From the NCBI GenBank assembly GCA_049603835.1, contig JBMYSZ010000007.1, forward strand, positions 75,056 to 139,055: a DNA stretch of 64,000 bases, in the 5' to 3' direction. Shown here piece by piece: positions 16,738 to 24,704 of the stretch (the stretch's first letter is position 1; each line of letters opens with the position of its first letter). Below the pieces are notes generated by a model, which worked only from the letters and a program-made list of their open reading frames with translations, was not told the origin of the DNA and made no database searches. The stretch is from Mangrovicoccus sp049603835 (GTDB lineage: Bacteria; Pseudomonadota; Alphaproteobacteria; Rhodobacterales; Rhodobacteraceae). Position numbers and translations under genes: made by a program.

Positions 16738-17775
16738 ATGAAATTCGTGAAACTGAGCGCCTCCGCTCTGGCCATCGCGGCCGTATCCGCTTCTGCTGCC
16801 GCAGCCCGTGACGTTGTTCAGGTCGCCGGTTCTTCCACTGTTCTGCCTTACGCTTCTATCGTTGCAGAAGCTTTCGGCGAAAACTTCGACTTCCCGACCC
16901 CGGTTGTCCAGTCCGGCGGTTCTTCTGCTGGTCTGAAGCAGTTCTGTGAAGGCGTTGGCGAAAACACCATCGATGTTGCAAACGCTTCTCGTAAAATCAA
17001 AGACAAAGAAATCAAAGCTTGTGCCGAAGCTGGTGTCACCGACATCATCGAAGTTCGCATCGGCTATGATGGCATCGTTTTTGCAAATGAAGTTGACGAC
17101 GCGAAATTCGCTTTCACCCCGGCTGACTGGTATAAAGCAATGGCAGCTGAGCTGGTTGTAGACGGCGCGCTGGTTGCAAACCCGAACACCTCCTGGAACG
17201 AAGTTAACGCTGACTTCGACGATGTAGCGATCAAAGCATTCATCCCGGGCACCAAGCACGGTACTCGTGAAGTTTTCGAAGAAAAAGTGATCCTGGCGGG
17301 TTGTGAAGAGTCCGGCGCTGCCGAAGCTCTGGCTGCTCTGGGCCTGGACGAAGACACTGTCGAAGAAAAATGCATGAGCATCCGCACCGACGGTCTGTCC
17401 ATCGATATCGACGGCGACTACACCGAAACCCTCACCTCCATCGAAGGTGAAGAAGGTGCATTCGGCGTATTTGGTCTGGCGTTCTACGAGAACAATACAA
17501 ACCTGATCAAAGTTTCCACCATGGGCGGCGTTATGCCTTCGACCGAGTCCATCGCTTCTGGCGAATACCCTGTGTCCCGTCCGCTGTTCTTCTATGTGAA
17601 GAAAGCACATATCGGCACCATCCCGGGCCTGAAAGAATACGCAGAGTTCTTCGTATCTGACGTTGTTGCAGGTCCTGCAGGTCCGCTGGCCGCATATGGT
17701 CTGGTTGCCGACCCTGAGCTGTCCAAGACCCAAGCAGCAGTAGCAGCCGAAGAAACCATGGGTTCTGGCTCCTAA
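16738..17775 (+). CDS. pstS: phosphate ABC transporter substrate-binding protein PstS
   Basis: A 345-residue periplasmic phosphate-binding protein. The signal peptide ends near SAAAA, and the mature part opens with VVQVAGSSTVLPY, the conserved phosphate-binding start; GGSSAGLKQFCEG and IGYDGIVFANE are also typical. The GGAG ribosome site is 7 nt before the ATG. The 5' leader carries a GGCCGC/GCGGCC hairpin (16681-16710), and the Pho box lies further upstream. Codon use is strikingly rich in GTT, GCT, CTG and GAA compared with neighbouring genes, as expected for a gene massively expressed in phosphate starvation. Confidence 0.96.
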   Translation: MKFVKLSASALAIAAVSASAAAARDVVQVAGSSTVLPYASIVAEAFGENFDFPTPVVQSGGSSAGLKQFCEGVGENTIDVANASRKIKDKEIKACAEAGVTDIIEVRIGYDGIVFANEVDDAKFAFTPADWYKAMAAELVVDGALVANPNTSWNEVNADFDDVAIKAFIPGTKHGTREVFEEKVILAGCEESGAAEALAALGLDEDTVEEKCMSIRTDGLSIDIDGDYTETLTSIEGEEGAFGVFGLAFYENNTNLIKVSTMGGVMPSTESIASGEYPVSRPLFFYVKKAHIGTIPGLKEYAEFFVSDVVAGPAGPLAAYGLVADPELSKTQAAVAAEETMGSGS

Positions 17776-17789
17776 TCGCTTGCAAGTTT

Positions 17790-17826
17790 AAGGTGGTCCC
17801 CATAAATGGGGCCGCCTTTTCTTTTG
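17790..17826 (+). terminator. intercistronic terminator/attenuator between pstS and pstC
   Basis: AAGGTGGTCCCCAT pairs with ATGGGGCCGCCTT (17790-17818; one bulge and one G-U pair), followed by TTTTCTTTT. Placed 15 bp after pstS and 28 bp before pstC, it would let much more pstS than pstCAB mRNA accumulate. Confidence 0.85.
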
Positions 17827-17845
17827 CTCAACGACCGGTGGGGAC

Positions 17846-19048
17846 ATGCCTCTTCTTTATCTAGTGTTAGTGCTGATCGTGGTTGCCGCGATTGGATATT
17901 TCCTTGGTCGCCAAAAAGCGGCTGCGGCGTCCGAAGGCAATTTGTCGACGCTGCATTCCTTGATGTCCTTCCACGGGTGGAGCGTCGCGCTGGCGACTTT
18001 CCTTGCGGGGATTGTTACCCTCGTTATCTGGCTGTTGATCGATAGTTATCTCGGTATTGATGGCTCTAATATTATCGGCACCATTCTGGGCCTCGCTGCT
18101 GCTGCGGTCGCCTTTTTCATGAGCCACCGGGCGATTGACCGCGATTACCGCGCGCGCAATTCGACCGAGCGCATGGTCATGGGCATTTTGATTGCGGCGT
18201 CTTCCATCGCGATCCTGACCACTTTGGGCATTGTCTTGTCCATGCTCTATGAGACTGGTCACTTCTTCTCCCAATATTCTTGGACACATTTCTTCTTTGG
18301 CACGGAATGGACGCCGCGCTTTAAGGGCAATTCCGAGCTGGGCATGCTGCCGCTTTTGTGGGGTACGCTTTATGTTAGCTTCATCGCGCTGACCGTGTCG
18401 GTTCCGATTGGTCTATTCGCGGCGGTGTATCTGTCGGAATATGCCAGCCCCGGCGTGCGCGCGGTGGCAAAGCCGATGATCGAGATCTTGGCTGGTATCC
18501 CAACCATTGTTTACGGTCTATTTGCGCTGATCACGGTTGGTCCTTTGCTGCGGGATTATTTCGCGGGCCCTATGGGCATTGGCGATAGTACCCGCTCGGT
18601 GATGACAGCGGGTTTGGTCATGGGCATCATGCTGATCCCTTTCGTTTCGTCGCTTTCCGATGACATTATCAATGCGGTGCCCCAAGCGATGCGGGATGGC
18701 TCTTATGGTCTGGGCGCGACTAAGTCTGAAACCATCAAACAGGTTATCATCCCAGCCGCGCTTCCCGGTATCGTCGGCGCGATCCTTTTGGCGGCCTCGC
18801 GCGCCATTGGGGAAACCATGATTGTGGTTTTGGGGGCCGGGGCTGCGGCGCAGCTGTCGCTCAATCCCTTTGAGGCGATGACAACTGTGACGGTAAAAAT
18901 CGTGTCCCAGCTCACCGGCGACACGGATTTCGCCGCGCCGGAAACGCTAGTGGCCTTTGCCCTTGGCATCACCCTCTTTGTCCTGACGCTGGGTCTAAAC
19001 GTTCTGGCCCTATACATCGTCCGTAAGTATCGGGAGCAGTACGAATAA
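17846..19048 (+). CDS. pstC: phosphate ABC transporter permease PstC
   Basis: A 400-residue permease. The N-terminal part has about three extra membrane segments before the conserved ABC permease core, in which YVSFIALTVSVPIGLFAAVYLSEY and GLGATKSETIKQVIIPAALPGI (the ATPase-coupling EAA loop) are clear. It forms the channel with PstA and overlaps its start (TAATG). Its ribosome site GTGGGG is modest, consistent with lower expression than pstS. Confidence 0.94.
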   Translation: MPLLYLVLVLIVVAAIGYFLGRQKAAAASEGNLSTLHSLMSFHGWSVALATFLAGIVTLVIWLLIDSYLGIDGSNIIGTILGLAAAAVAFFMSHRAIDRDYRARNSTERMVMGILIAASSIAILTTLGIVLSMLYETGHFFSQYSWTHFFFGTEWTPRFKGNSELGMLPLLWGTLYVSFIALTVSVPIGLFAAVYLSEYASPGVRAVAKPMIEILAGIPTIVYGLFALITVGPLLRDYFAGPMGIGDSTRSVMTAGLVMGIMLIPFVSSLSDDIINAVPQAMRDGSYGLGATKSETIKQVIIPAALPGIVGAILLAASRAIGETMIVVLGAGAAAQLSLNPFEAMTTVTVKIVSQLTGDTDFAAPETLVAFALGITLFVLTLGLNVLALYIVRKYREQYE

Positions 19049-20388
19049 TGTCGGATATTTCCATGTCTCCGGATGCAGCTCCGACCCGGTCGTCGCTGTA
19101 CACGCTGAGTGAACGGACCAAAAAGCGCAATGCTGCGGAATCTCGCTTCAAAATCTACGGGATGGCGGCAGTTGCCACTGGTGTGATTGCGCTGATCTGT
19201 TTGCTGATCTCGATCTTGTCCACCGGTCTGCCAGCCTTTCAGCAGACCTATATCAAAGCCGATATCTATCTGGATCCCGCGATCCTTGATCCCAAGGGTA
19301 ATCGGGATCCCGAGGATATTTCTAAGGTCCTGACCTTCTCTTATAACCCGATCATTGCTAGCTCGCTTAATGGTTTGGCTGAAGAACTTCAGGCAGGTCC
19401 CGCGCCAGATCTGACCCCGAAACTTCTAGCGGCAATGGTGTCCTCGGCGGCGAAGGGTGATTTGCGGGCCTATGTGATCAAGAACCCGGATCAAATCGGC
19501 GAAACCGTCGAGTTCGATTTCTTGGCCAATGCCCGGATCGACCAATATATGAAGGGCAAAGTAACCCGTGAAACCGCGGCGCTGGACAGCAAAGTTGACG
19601 TGGCTCAGCTGAATGCAGCCGATGCCATGAAAGACATGGGGACATTGTCAAAACGCTTTAACCTGGCCTTCTTGACTGGCCCGGATGCATCGGAAAACCG
19701 GCCCGAAGCGGCGGGTCTTGGCGTGGCGCTGATTGGGTCGGCTTATATGATGCTGGTGGTACTGTGTCTTGCCGTGCCGATCGGTGTTGCAGCCTCGATC
19801 TATCTGGAAGAATTCGCGAAAAAGAACTTCTGGACCGATGTGATCGAAGTCAATATCTCGAACCTGGCCGCGGTGCCCTCCATCGTCTTCGGTATCCTCG
19901 GCCTGTCGGTCTTTATCAATTTCATGCATTTGCCGACCTCCTCGGCGCTTGTGGGTGGTTTGGTTCTGACCCTGATGACCTTGCCGACGATCATCATCGC
20001 AACCCGCGCTTCGCTGAAATCCATCCCGCCATCTATACGTGATGCGGCTTTGGGTGTCGGTGCCTCGCGCATGCAGGCGGTATTCCACCATGTTCTGCCG
20101 CTGGCGATGCCGGGGATTTTGACCGGAACCATCATCGGTCTGGCGCAAGCCTTGGGCGAAACTGCGCCATTGCTGCTCATTGGCATGGTTGCATTTGTGC
20201 GCGAATATCCGGGATCAATCATGGACCCGGCGGTAGGTCTGCCCGTGCAGGTTTACAACTTCACCAATCGGTCTGACCCAGCCTTTGTTGAACGAGCCTC
20301 AGGCGCGATCATTGTATTGCTGTTGTTCCTGGTCGTTATGAACTTGGTTGCAATCATTTTGCGCCGCCGCTTCGAGCGTCGCTGGTAG
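19048..20388 (+). CDS. pstA: phosphate ABC transporter permease PstA
   Basis: A 446-residue permease with one N-terminal membrane segment, a large extracytoplasmic region (about 60-230) and then the conserved core with the coupling loop ALGVGASRMQAVFHHVLPLAMPG. The large N-terminal domain makes it longer than E. coli PstA (about 296 residues), a form common in Rhodobacterales. It is translationally coupled to pstC. Confidence 0.94.
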   Translation: MSDISMSPDAAPTRSSLYTLSERTKKRNAAESRFKIYGMAAVATGVIALICLLISILSTGLPAFQQTYIKADIYLDPAILDPKGNRDPEDISKVLTFSYNPIIASSLNGLAEELQAGPAPDLTPKLLAAMVSSAAKGDLRAYVIKNPDQIGETVEFDFLANARIDQYMKGKVTRETAALDSKVDVAQLNAADAMKDMGTLSKRFNLAFLTGPDASENRPEAAGLGVALIGSAYMMLVVLCLAVPIGVAASIYLEEFAKKNFWTDVIEVNISNLAAVPSIVFGILGLSVFINFMHLPTSSALVGGLVLTLMTLPTIIIATRASLKSIPPSIRDAALGVGASRMQAVFHHVLPLAMPGILTGTIIGLAQALGETAPLLLIGMVAFVREYPGSIMDPAVGLPVQVYNFTNRSDPAFVERASGAIIVLLLFLVVMNLVAIILRRRFERRW

Positions 20389-20403
20389 TAAGGAGAATTC
20401 CAA

Positions 20404-21201
20404 ATGGATGATCTACGTATCGTGGAGCGGGCAGTGGACCAAAAAGAGCTAAAGATCAAAGCCAATAAAGTGCAGGTCTATTATGGCGACACCCATGCCA
20501 TCAAAGATGTGGATGTCGCGATCGAAGACAAAACCGTGACTGCATTTATCGGCCCGTCGGGCTGTGGTAAGTCAACTTTCCTGCGCTGCTTGAACCGGAT
20601 GAATGACACGATTGATGTCTGCCGTGTTGAAGGCTCGATCAAGCTGGATGACGAAGACATTTACGACAAGAAAGTCGATCCGGTGCAGCTGCGCGCCAAA
20701 GTGGGCATGGTGTTCCAAAAACCGAACCCTTTCCCAAAATCGATCTATGACAATGTCGCTTATGGTCCTCGGATCCATGGCTTGGCAAATAACAAGGCAG
20801 AGCTGGACGAAATCGTTGAGAAATCCTTGCGCCGCGGTGCAATCTGGGATGAGGTCAAAGATCGCCTGGATGCGCCGGGCACCGGGCTTTCCGGTGGTCA
20901 GCAGCAGCGTTTGTGCATCGCTCGCGCCGTTGCAACAGAGCCCGAGGTCCTGCTGATGGATGAGCCTTGTTCTGCGCTTGACCCAATCGCGACCGCTCAG
21001 GTGGAGGAGCTGATCGATGAGTTGCGGGCAAATTATTCGGTGGTAATCGTGACCCACTCCATGCAGCAAGCCGCGCGTGTGTCGCAGAAAACCGCGTTCT
21101 TCCATTTGGGGCATCTGGTGGAGTTTGGCGAAACCGGCCAGATCTTTACCAATCCGGTGGACAGCCGCACTGAAAGCTACATCACTGGCCGTATCGGCTA
21201 A
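20404..21201 (+). CDS. pstB: phosphate ABC transporter ATP-binding protein PstB
   Basis: A 265-residue ABC ATPase with Walker A GPSGCGKST (50-58), the PstB-specific KVGMVFQKPNPFPKSIYDNV, signature LSGGQQQR and Walker B VLLMDEPCSALDP. AAGGAG precedes ATG 20404. It completes the PstSCAB importer and, with PhoU, transmits phosphate status to PhoR. Confidence 0.97.
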   Translation: MDDLRIVERAVDQKELKIKANKVQVYYGDTHAIKDVDVAIEDKTVTAFIGPSGCGKSTFLRCLNRMNDTIDVCRVEGSIKLDDEDIYDKKVDPVQLRAKVGMVFQKPNPFPKSIYDNVAYGPRIHGLANNKAELDEIVEKSLRRGAIWDEVKDRLDAPGTGLSGGQQQRLCIARAVATEPEVLLMDEPCSALDPIATAQVEELIDELRANYSVVIVTHSMQQAARVSQKTAFFHLGHLVEFGETGQIFTNPVDSRTESYITGRIG

Positions 21202-21216
21202 GTATTAGGCGCTTTC

Positions 21217-21241
21217 CCCGGCGGGAAATGTGTTCGCCGGG
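21217..21241 (+). terminator. GC-rich hairpin between pstB and phoU
   Basis: CCCGGCG (21217-21223) pairs with CGCCGGG (21235-21241) in the 127-bp pstB-phoU gap. Without a T-run it is more likely an mRNA-processing or partial-termination structure than a strong terminator. Confidence 0.45.
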
Positions 21242-21328
21242 ATGCAATCCCCGAATACCTGGCTATGTGTCCCTCTCCACTTCTAGATAAGTTTTGAAAA
21301 ATGAACCGTGTGAGAAGAAAATCATAAA

Positions 21329-22045
21329 ATGACGGAACAACATATCGCCTCGGCCTTTGATCGCGATCTAGAGGCTATTCAGGCATTGATCATGAAAATG
21401 GGAGGAATGGTCGAGGTGGCAATTAACGAGGCCGCTCGATCATTGGAACTGCGAGATGCAGAAGCGGCGGACCAGGTGCGGCGCAATGATCGCTTGATTG
21501 ACGATCTCGAAGAGCTGGTGAATGCCGAGGCGATCCGCCTGATCGCTTTGCGCGCCCCGGCGGCAGTGGATTTGCGCACGGTTCTGACTGTGATGAAAAT
21601 CAGCAATAGCCTTGAGCGGGTGGGCGATTATGCGAAAAATATCGCAAAGCGGACCTCCGTACTTCTGCAAATGCAGCAGATCAATGACAGCGCCATCGCA
21701 ATCCGGCGCATGGCGGATATGGTAGAGCTGATGATGAAAGATGTGCTGGATTCCTATATTCAGCGTGATGTCGATCTGGCGCAGAATGTGCGCGAGCGTG
21801 ATGCTGAGCTTGACCAGATGTATAATGCGCTGTTCCGGCAATTGCTAACTTACATGATGGAAGATCCGCGCAATATCACCGGCTGCATGCATTTGCATTT
21901 CATCGCGAAGAATATCGAACGGATGGGCGACCATGTCACAACGATGGCCGAGCAGGTCATCTATTTGGTCACCGGCGATATGCCTGATGACGACCGCCCA
22001 AAAGGGGATAGCACCTCTTTTGTGAGCACCCCTGGAGCAGTGTAA
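21329..22045 (+). CDS. phoU: phosphate signalling protein PhoU
   Basis: A 238-residue all-helical protein with two PhoU three-helix repeats; the metal-cluster motifs are recognisable as RVGDYAKNIAKR (repeat 1) and RMGDHVTTMAEQ (repeat 2). PhoU links PstB to PhoR and keeps the regulon off when phosphate is plentiful. phoB follows after 3 bp. Confidence 0.96.
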   Translation: MTEQHIASAFDRDLEAIQALIMKMGGMVEVAINEAARSLELRDAEAADQVRRNDRLIDDLEELVNAEAIRLIALRAPAAVDLRTVLTVMKISNSLERVGDYAKNIAKRTSVLLQMQQINDSAIAIRRMADMVELMMKDVLDSYIQRDVDLAQNVRERDAELDQMYNALFRQLLTYMMEDPRNITGCMHLHFIAKNIERMGDHVTTMAEQVIYLVTGDMPDDDRPKGDSTSFVSTPGAV

Positions 22046-22048
22046 AAA

Positions 22049-22738
22049 ATGTCCCCCTCGCAACCTACTGTCTTGATCGTCGATGATGAACCTTCCCAGC
22101 GGGATGTGCTGAATTATAATCTTCAGGCCAAAGGCTATCGGGTTATTGAGGCGGAAAATGGCGAAGAAGCCCTTACCTTAGTCGCCGAAGATGCGCCGGA
22201 TCTGATCGTTTTGGATTGGATGTTGCCGAATGTGTCCGGGATTGAGGTGTGCCGCCAGTTGAAAACTCGGCAAGAAACCCGTGCTTTGCCGATCATTATG
22301 CTATCGGCACGGTCGGATGAGGTTGATCGGGTGCGCGGGTTAGAGACCGGCGCCGATGATTATGTGGTCAAACCCTATTCGGTGGAAGAGCTGATGGCGC
22401 GGGTGCGGTCTCAGCTACGGCGCACCAGGCCGGCCACAGTGGGGGAACGCCTGCAATTCGACGATATTGTGTTGGATGCAGAAAGCCATAAAGTGTTTCG
22501 CTCTGATGCACCTTTGAAATTGGGGCCAACAGAGTTTCGGCTTTTGTCGACTTTCATGGAAAAACCCGGTCGTGTCTGGTCGCGTGAACAATTGCTAGAT
22601 CGGGTTTGGGGGCGCGATATCTATGTGGATACGCGGACCGTGGATGTTCATATTGGCCGCTTGCGCAAAGCACTTTGCCAAAATGGTGGCGAAGACCCGG
22701 TGCGTACTGTTCGCGGCGCGGGCTATGCTCTGGGCTAA
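22049..22738 (+). CDS. phoB: phosphate regulon response regulator PhoB
   Basis: A 229-residue OmpR/PhoB-type regulator. The receiver has D56 in VLDWMLPNVSG and K108 in YVVKPY; the C-terminal winged helix contains GPTEFRLLSTFMEKPGRVWSRE and RTVDVHIGRLRKAL. It would bind the Pho box before pstS. It is co-transcribed with phoU and closed by a terminator. Confidence 0.96.
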   Translation: MSPSQPTVLIVDDEPSQRDVLNYNLQAKGYRVIEAENGEEALTLVAEDAPDLIVLDWMLPNVSGIEVCRQLKTRQETRALPIIMLSARSDEVDRVRGLETGADDYVVKPYSVEELMARVRSQLRRTRPATVGERLQFDDIVLDAESHKVFRSDAPLKLGPTEFRLLSTFMEKPGRVWSREQLLDRVWGRDIYVDTRTVDVHIGRLRKALCQNGGEDPVRTVRGAGYALG

Positions 22739-22748
22739 ACGGATTGGG

Positions 22749-22776
22749 GACGGGTCAATGATCCGTCTTTCTTTTT
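22749..22776 (+). terminator. rho-independent terminator after phoB
   Basis: GACGGGT pairs with ATCCGTC (22749-22767; one G-U pair) around a CAATG loop, followed directly by TTTCTTTTT. It closes the pho-pst cluster against the convergent DUF1217 gene. Confidence 0.85.
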
Positions 22777-22781
22777 AGGGG

Positions 22782-24539
22782 TTACCCATAATAATAGGTG
22801 TTGAGCAGCGTGGTCGCGCTGGCATCGCTAAAGAGATTGAGCACCGGCGACGAAATCGTTGCGCCACCACTCTCTAAACCGGCGCGATTCACATAGGTTT
22901 CTGTCAACTCATCCAATTTGTCGCTATCGGAAAATACCGAAAGCGAGCTAGAGCCGAACAAATCCTCGGTATATTCCTTATAGATGCGGACTTGTTCATC
23001 CACATCCAAAAGCGGAAAATCATCTGGCAACCCATAAGCGGTTTGGAAAACTTCGCCCAACACATTTGACCCAATGACCAAATACCACTGACCATCCTCA
23101 GTGCCGCCATTGGAAATGGCCTGGTCTAAGGCTTGGGGCAAAGAAAGGGCGACCCGCAAATCATCACGCTGTTCACCGACGGCGATTTTGAATTCCTCTT
23201 GCGCATAACGTTCGGCAATTTCAGCGATTTGCGCATCTTGGTGGAGACGGGTAAAGGCCTCTAGCTGCTCAAGATCTTCGAAGAATTCGGGGCTATCCGT
23301 GCCCAGTTTTTCCAAAGAGGCGGCTTTCACCAGCTCTATCGCCTCGGCCCTTGGTAATGTGTCGAAATTATCCGGCATATCAAAAGCAAGCTTCACCGCT
23401 TCTTTCAAATCGTCGAATTCTAACACGGTTTCCCATAAGGCTTCTGTGGTGCGTTTCGTGTCAACAGCAGCGTCCAGCCCAGCCTCAAATGCCGCAATCG
23501 AATAGCCATCAGTCCGTCCGGCACCGCCAGAGGTGAGATACTGATCCGACAAATCAAGAAGAGAAGTCAAAGAGCTGAAAGTTGTGAAATCTTCGGTTCC
23601 GAAACGTGAAAGGGTTTCGGCCTTCAATGTCGCGATTTGGTCGGCTTGCGTATCACTGTAAAAACTGGCCGGCAAATCATAGGCGGCGACAAATGAATCG
23701 CGTAGCGCGGTGTCAGCCAGCACATTTTGCCAGATCGTATCCACATCGCCGGAACTGGTATCAATTGCGGCTATCGCGTCTTTGAGACCTTGGACCGAGA
23801 AAGCATCTGCGAAAGCCTGGCCCTCTGTTCCCAAATAGCGATCGGTAATTTCGATCACATTGGCCGGATCGTTCATGGCGTAAATGGATTGCGACCCATA
23901 CCGTTCCGACACAGTGTCCTGCAACAAGCTGGCCTGCTGGTCAGCTGTCAGCGTGTAAAAACTATCGGCAATTCCTAGGCTTTTGCGCATCTGTTCCACC
24001 AGAGCGTCATCCTCGACCACCGCATCCCAGGCATTAGAGCCGGTCGATGCCCCCAGCAGGGCAATTGACGCCGATTGGTTCAAACCAACAGCCGTCTGCA
24101 AGAGCATGGGTTCGCCTTCCAGCGCATTAGCCAAAGACAGGCCGAATTGCGTGGTGGGGACCAAAACCGTATCCAGCAAATTATCCGACCCGGTTAGGCC
24201 CAACTCTTCGAAAGTCGCGGCCAGATCCCGGTAACGAGTGTCGGACAGACGTAGCGCAAAGGAATCGTCGCTTTGCGTGCCTTGTTCGATCACTTGGCGA
24301 ACGAAATAGCGGTTTTGGATATCATCCTGCAGCCCATGCGCCCCAAGCGCCACGCGCAGCATATTATAGTCACTCACAAGATCCTCTACCGAGGTCATCT
24401 CGCTTAATTTTTCTTTGAAATAGGATACATCGCGCGAAATCGTGGGATTTTCCGCGAAATCTTCGACTTGTTCATCCTGGGTCTTTTGCAGATGGGACCA
24501 GGTCGTTAATCCAGAGCCGGGCAAAATGGGAATATACAT
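22782..24539 (-). CDS. DUF1217 repeat protein (flagellum-associated family)
   Basis: A 585-residue protein of the DUF1217 family, which in Alphaproteobacteria is often encoded with flagellar genes. It begins MYIPILPGSGLTTWSHLQKT and contains about four diverged DUF1217 units. Each carries a pattern of the type [F/W]..VL.D..L...[F/L]..[A/D][F/L/Y][G/D][L/M]P..F..L...[A/E]Q, followed by a motif of the type ...R[F/Y]G. No signal peptide or membrane segment is seen. There is no flagellar gene nearby, so a flagellar role is only a family-based guess. It is transcribed alone, convergent with phoB. Confidence 0.8.
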   Translation of the reverse strand: MYIPILPGSGLTTWSHLQKTQDEQVEDFAENPTISRDVSYFKEKLSEMTSVEDLVSDYNMLRVALGAHGLQDDIQNRYFVRQVIEQGTQSDDSFALRLSDTRYRDLAATFEELGLTGSDNLLDTVLVPTTQFGLSLANALEGEPMLLQTAVGLNQSASIALLGASTGSNAWDAVVEDDALVEQMRKSLGIADSFYTLTADQQASLLQDTVSERYGSQSIYAMNDPANVIEITDRYLGTEGQAFADAFSVQGLKDAIAAIDTSSGDVDTIWQNVLADTALRDSFVAAYDLPASFYSDTQADQIATLKAETLSRFGTEDFTTFSSLTSLLDLSDQYLTSGGAGRTDGYSIAAFEAGLDAAVDTKRTTEALWETVLEFDDLKEAVKLAFDMPDNFDTLPRAEAIELVKAASLEKLGTDSPEFFEDLEQLEAFTRLHQDAQIAEIAERYAQEEFKIAVGEQRDDLRVALSLPQALDQAISNGGTEDGQWYLVIGSNVLGEVFQTAYGLPDDFPLLDVDEQVRIYKEYTEDLFGSSSLSVFSDSDKLDELTETYVNRAGLESGGATISSPVLNLFSDASATTLLNTYYYG

Positions 24540-24704
24540 GACACGCTTTCCTAAACTTGGCTGTATACTACGGAACCAAGTCTTACCGCGCTGTTAAATT
24601 CGGAGTTTTCCTAGAATTATCACCAGCTTAGGTAAATGCTGAAAAATCCCGACCGACCAAGGGGATATCCAGTTTTGGTCGATCGGAAAGCTGGGTTATG
24701 GCGA

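Noticed and set aside
16675..17733. A 352-residue open frame antisense to pstS
   Set aside because: It is a shadow of the strongly biased codon usage of pstS; it has no ribosome site and no recognisable protein features.
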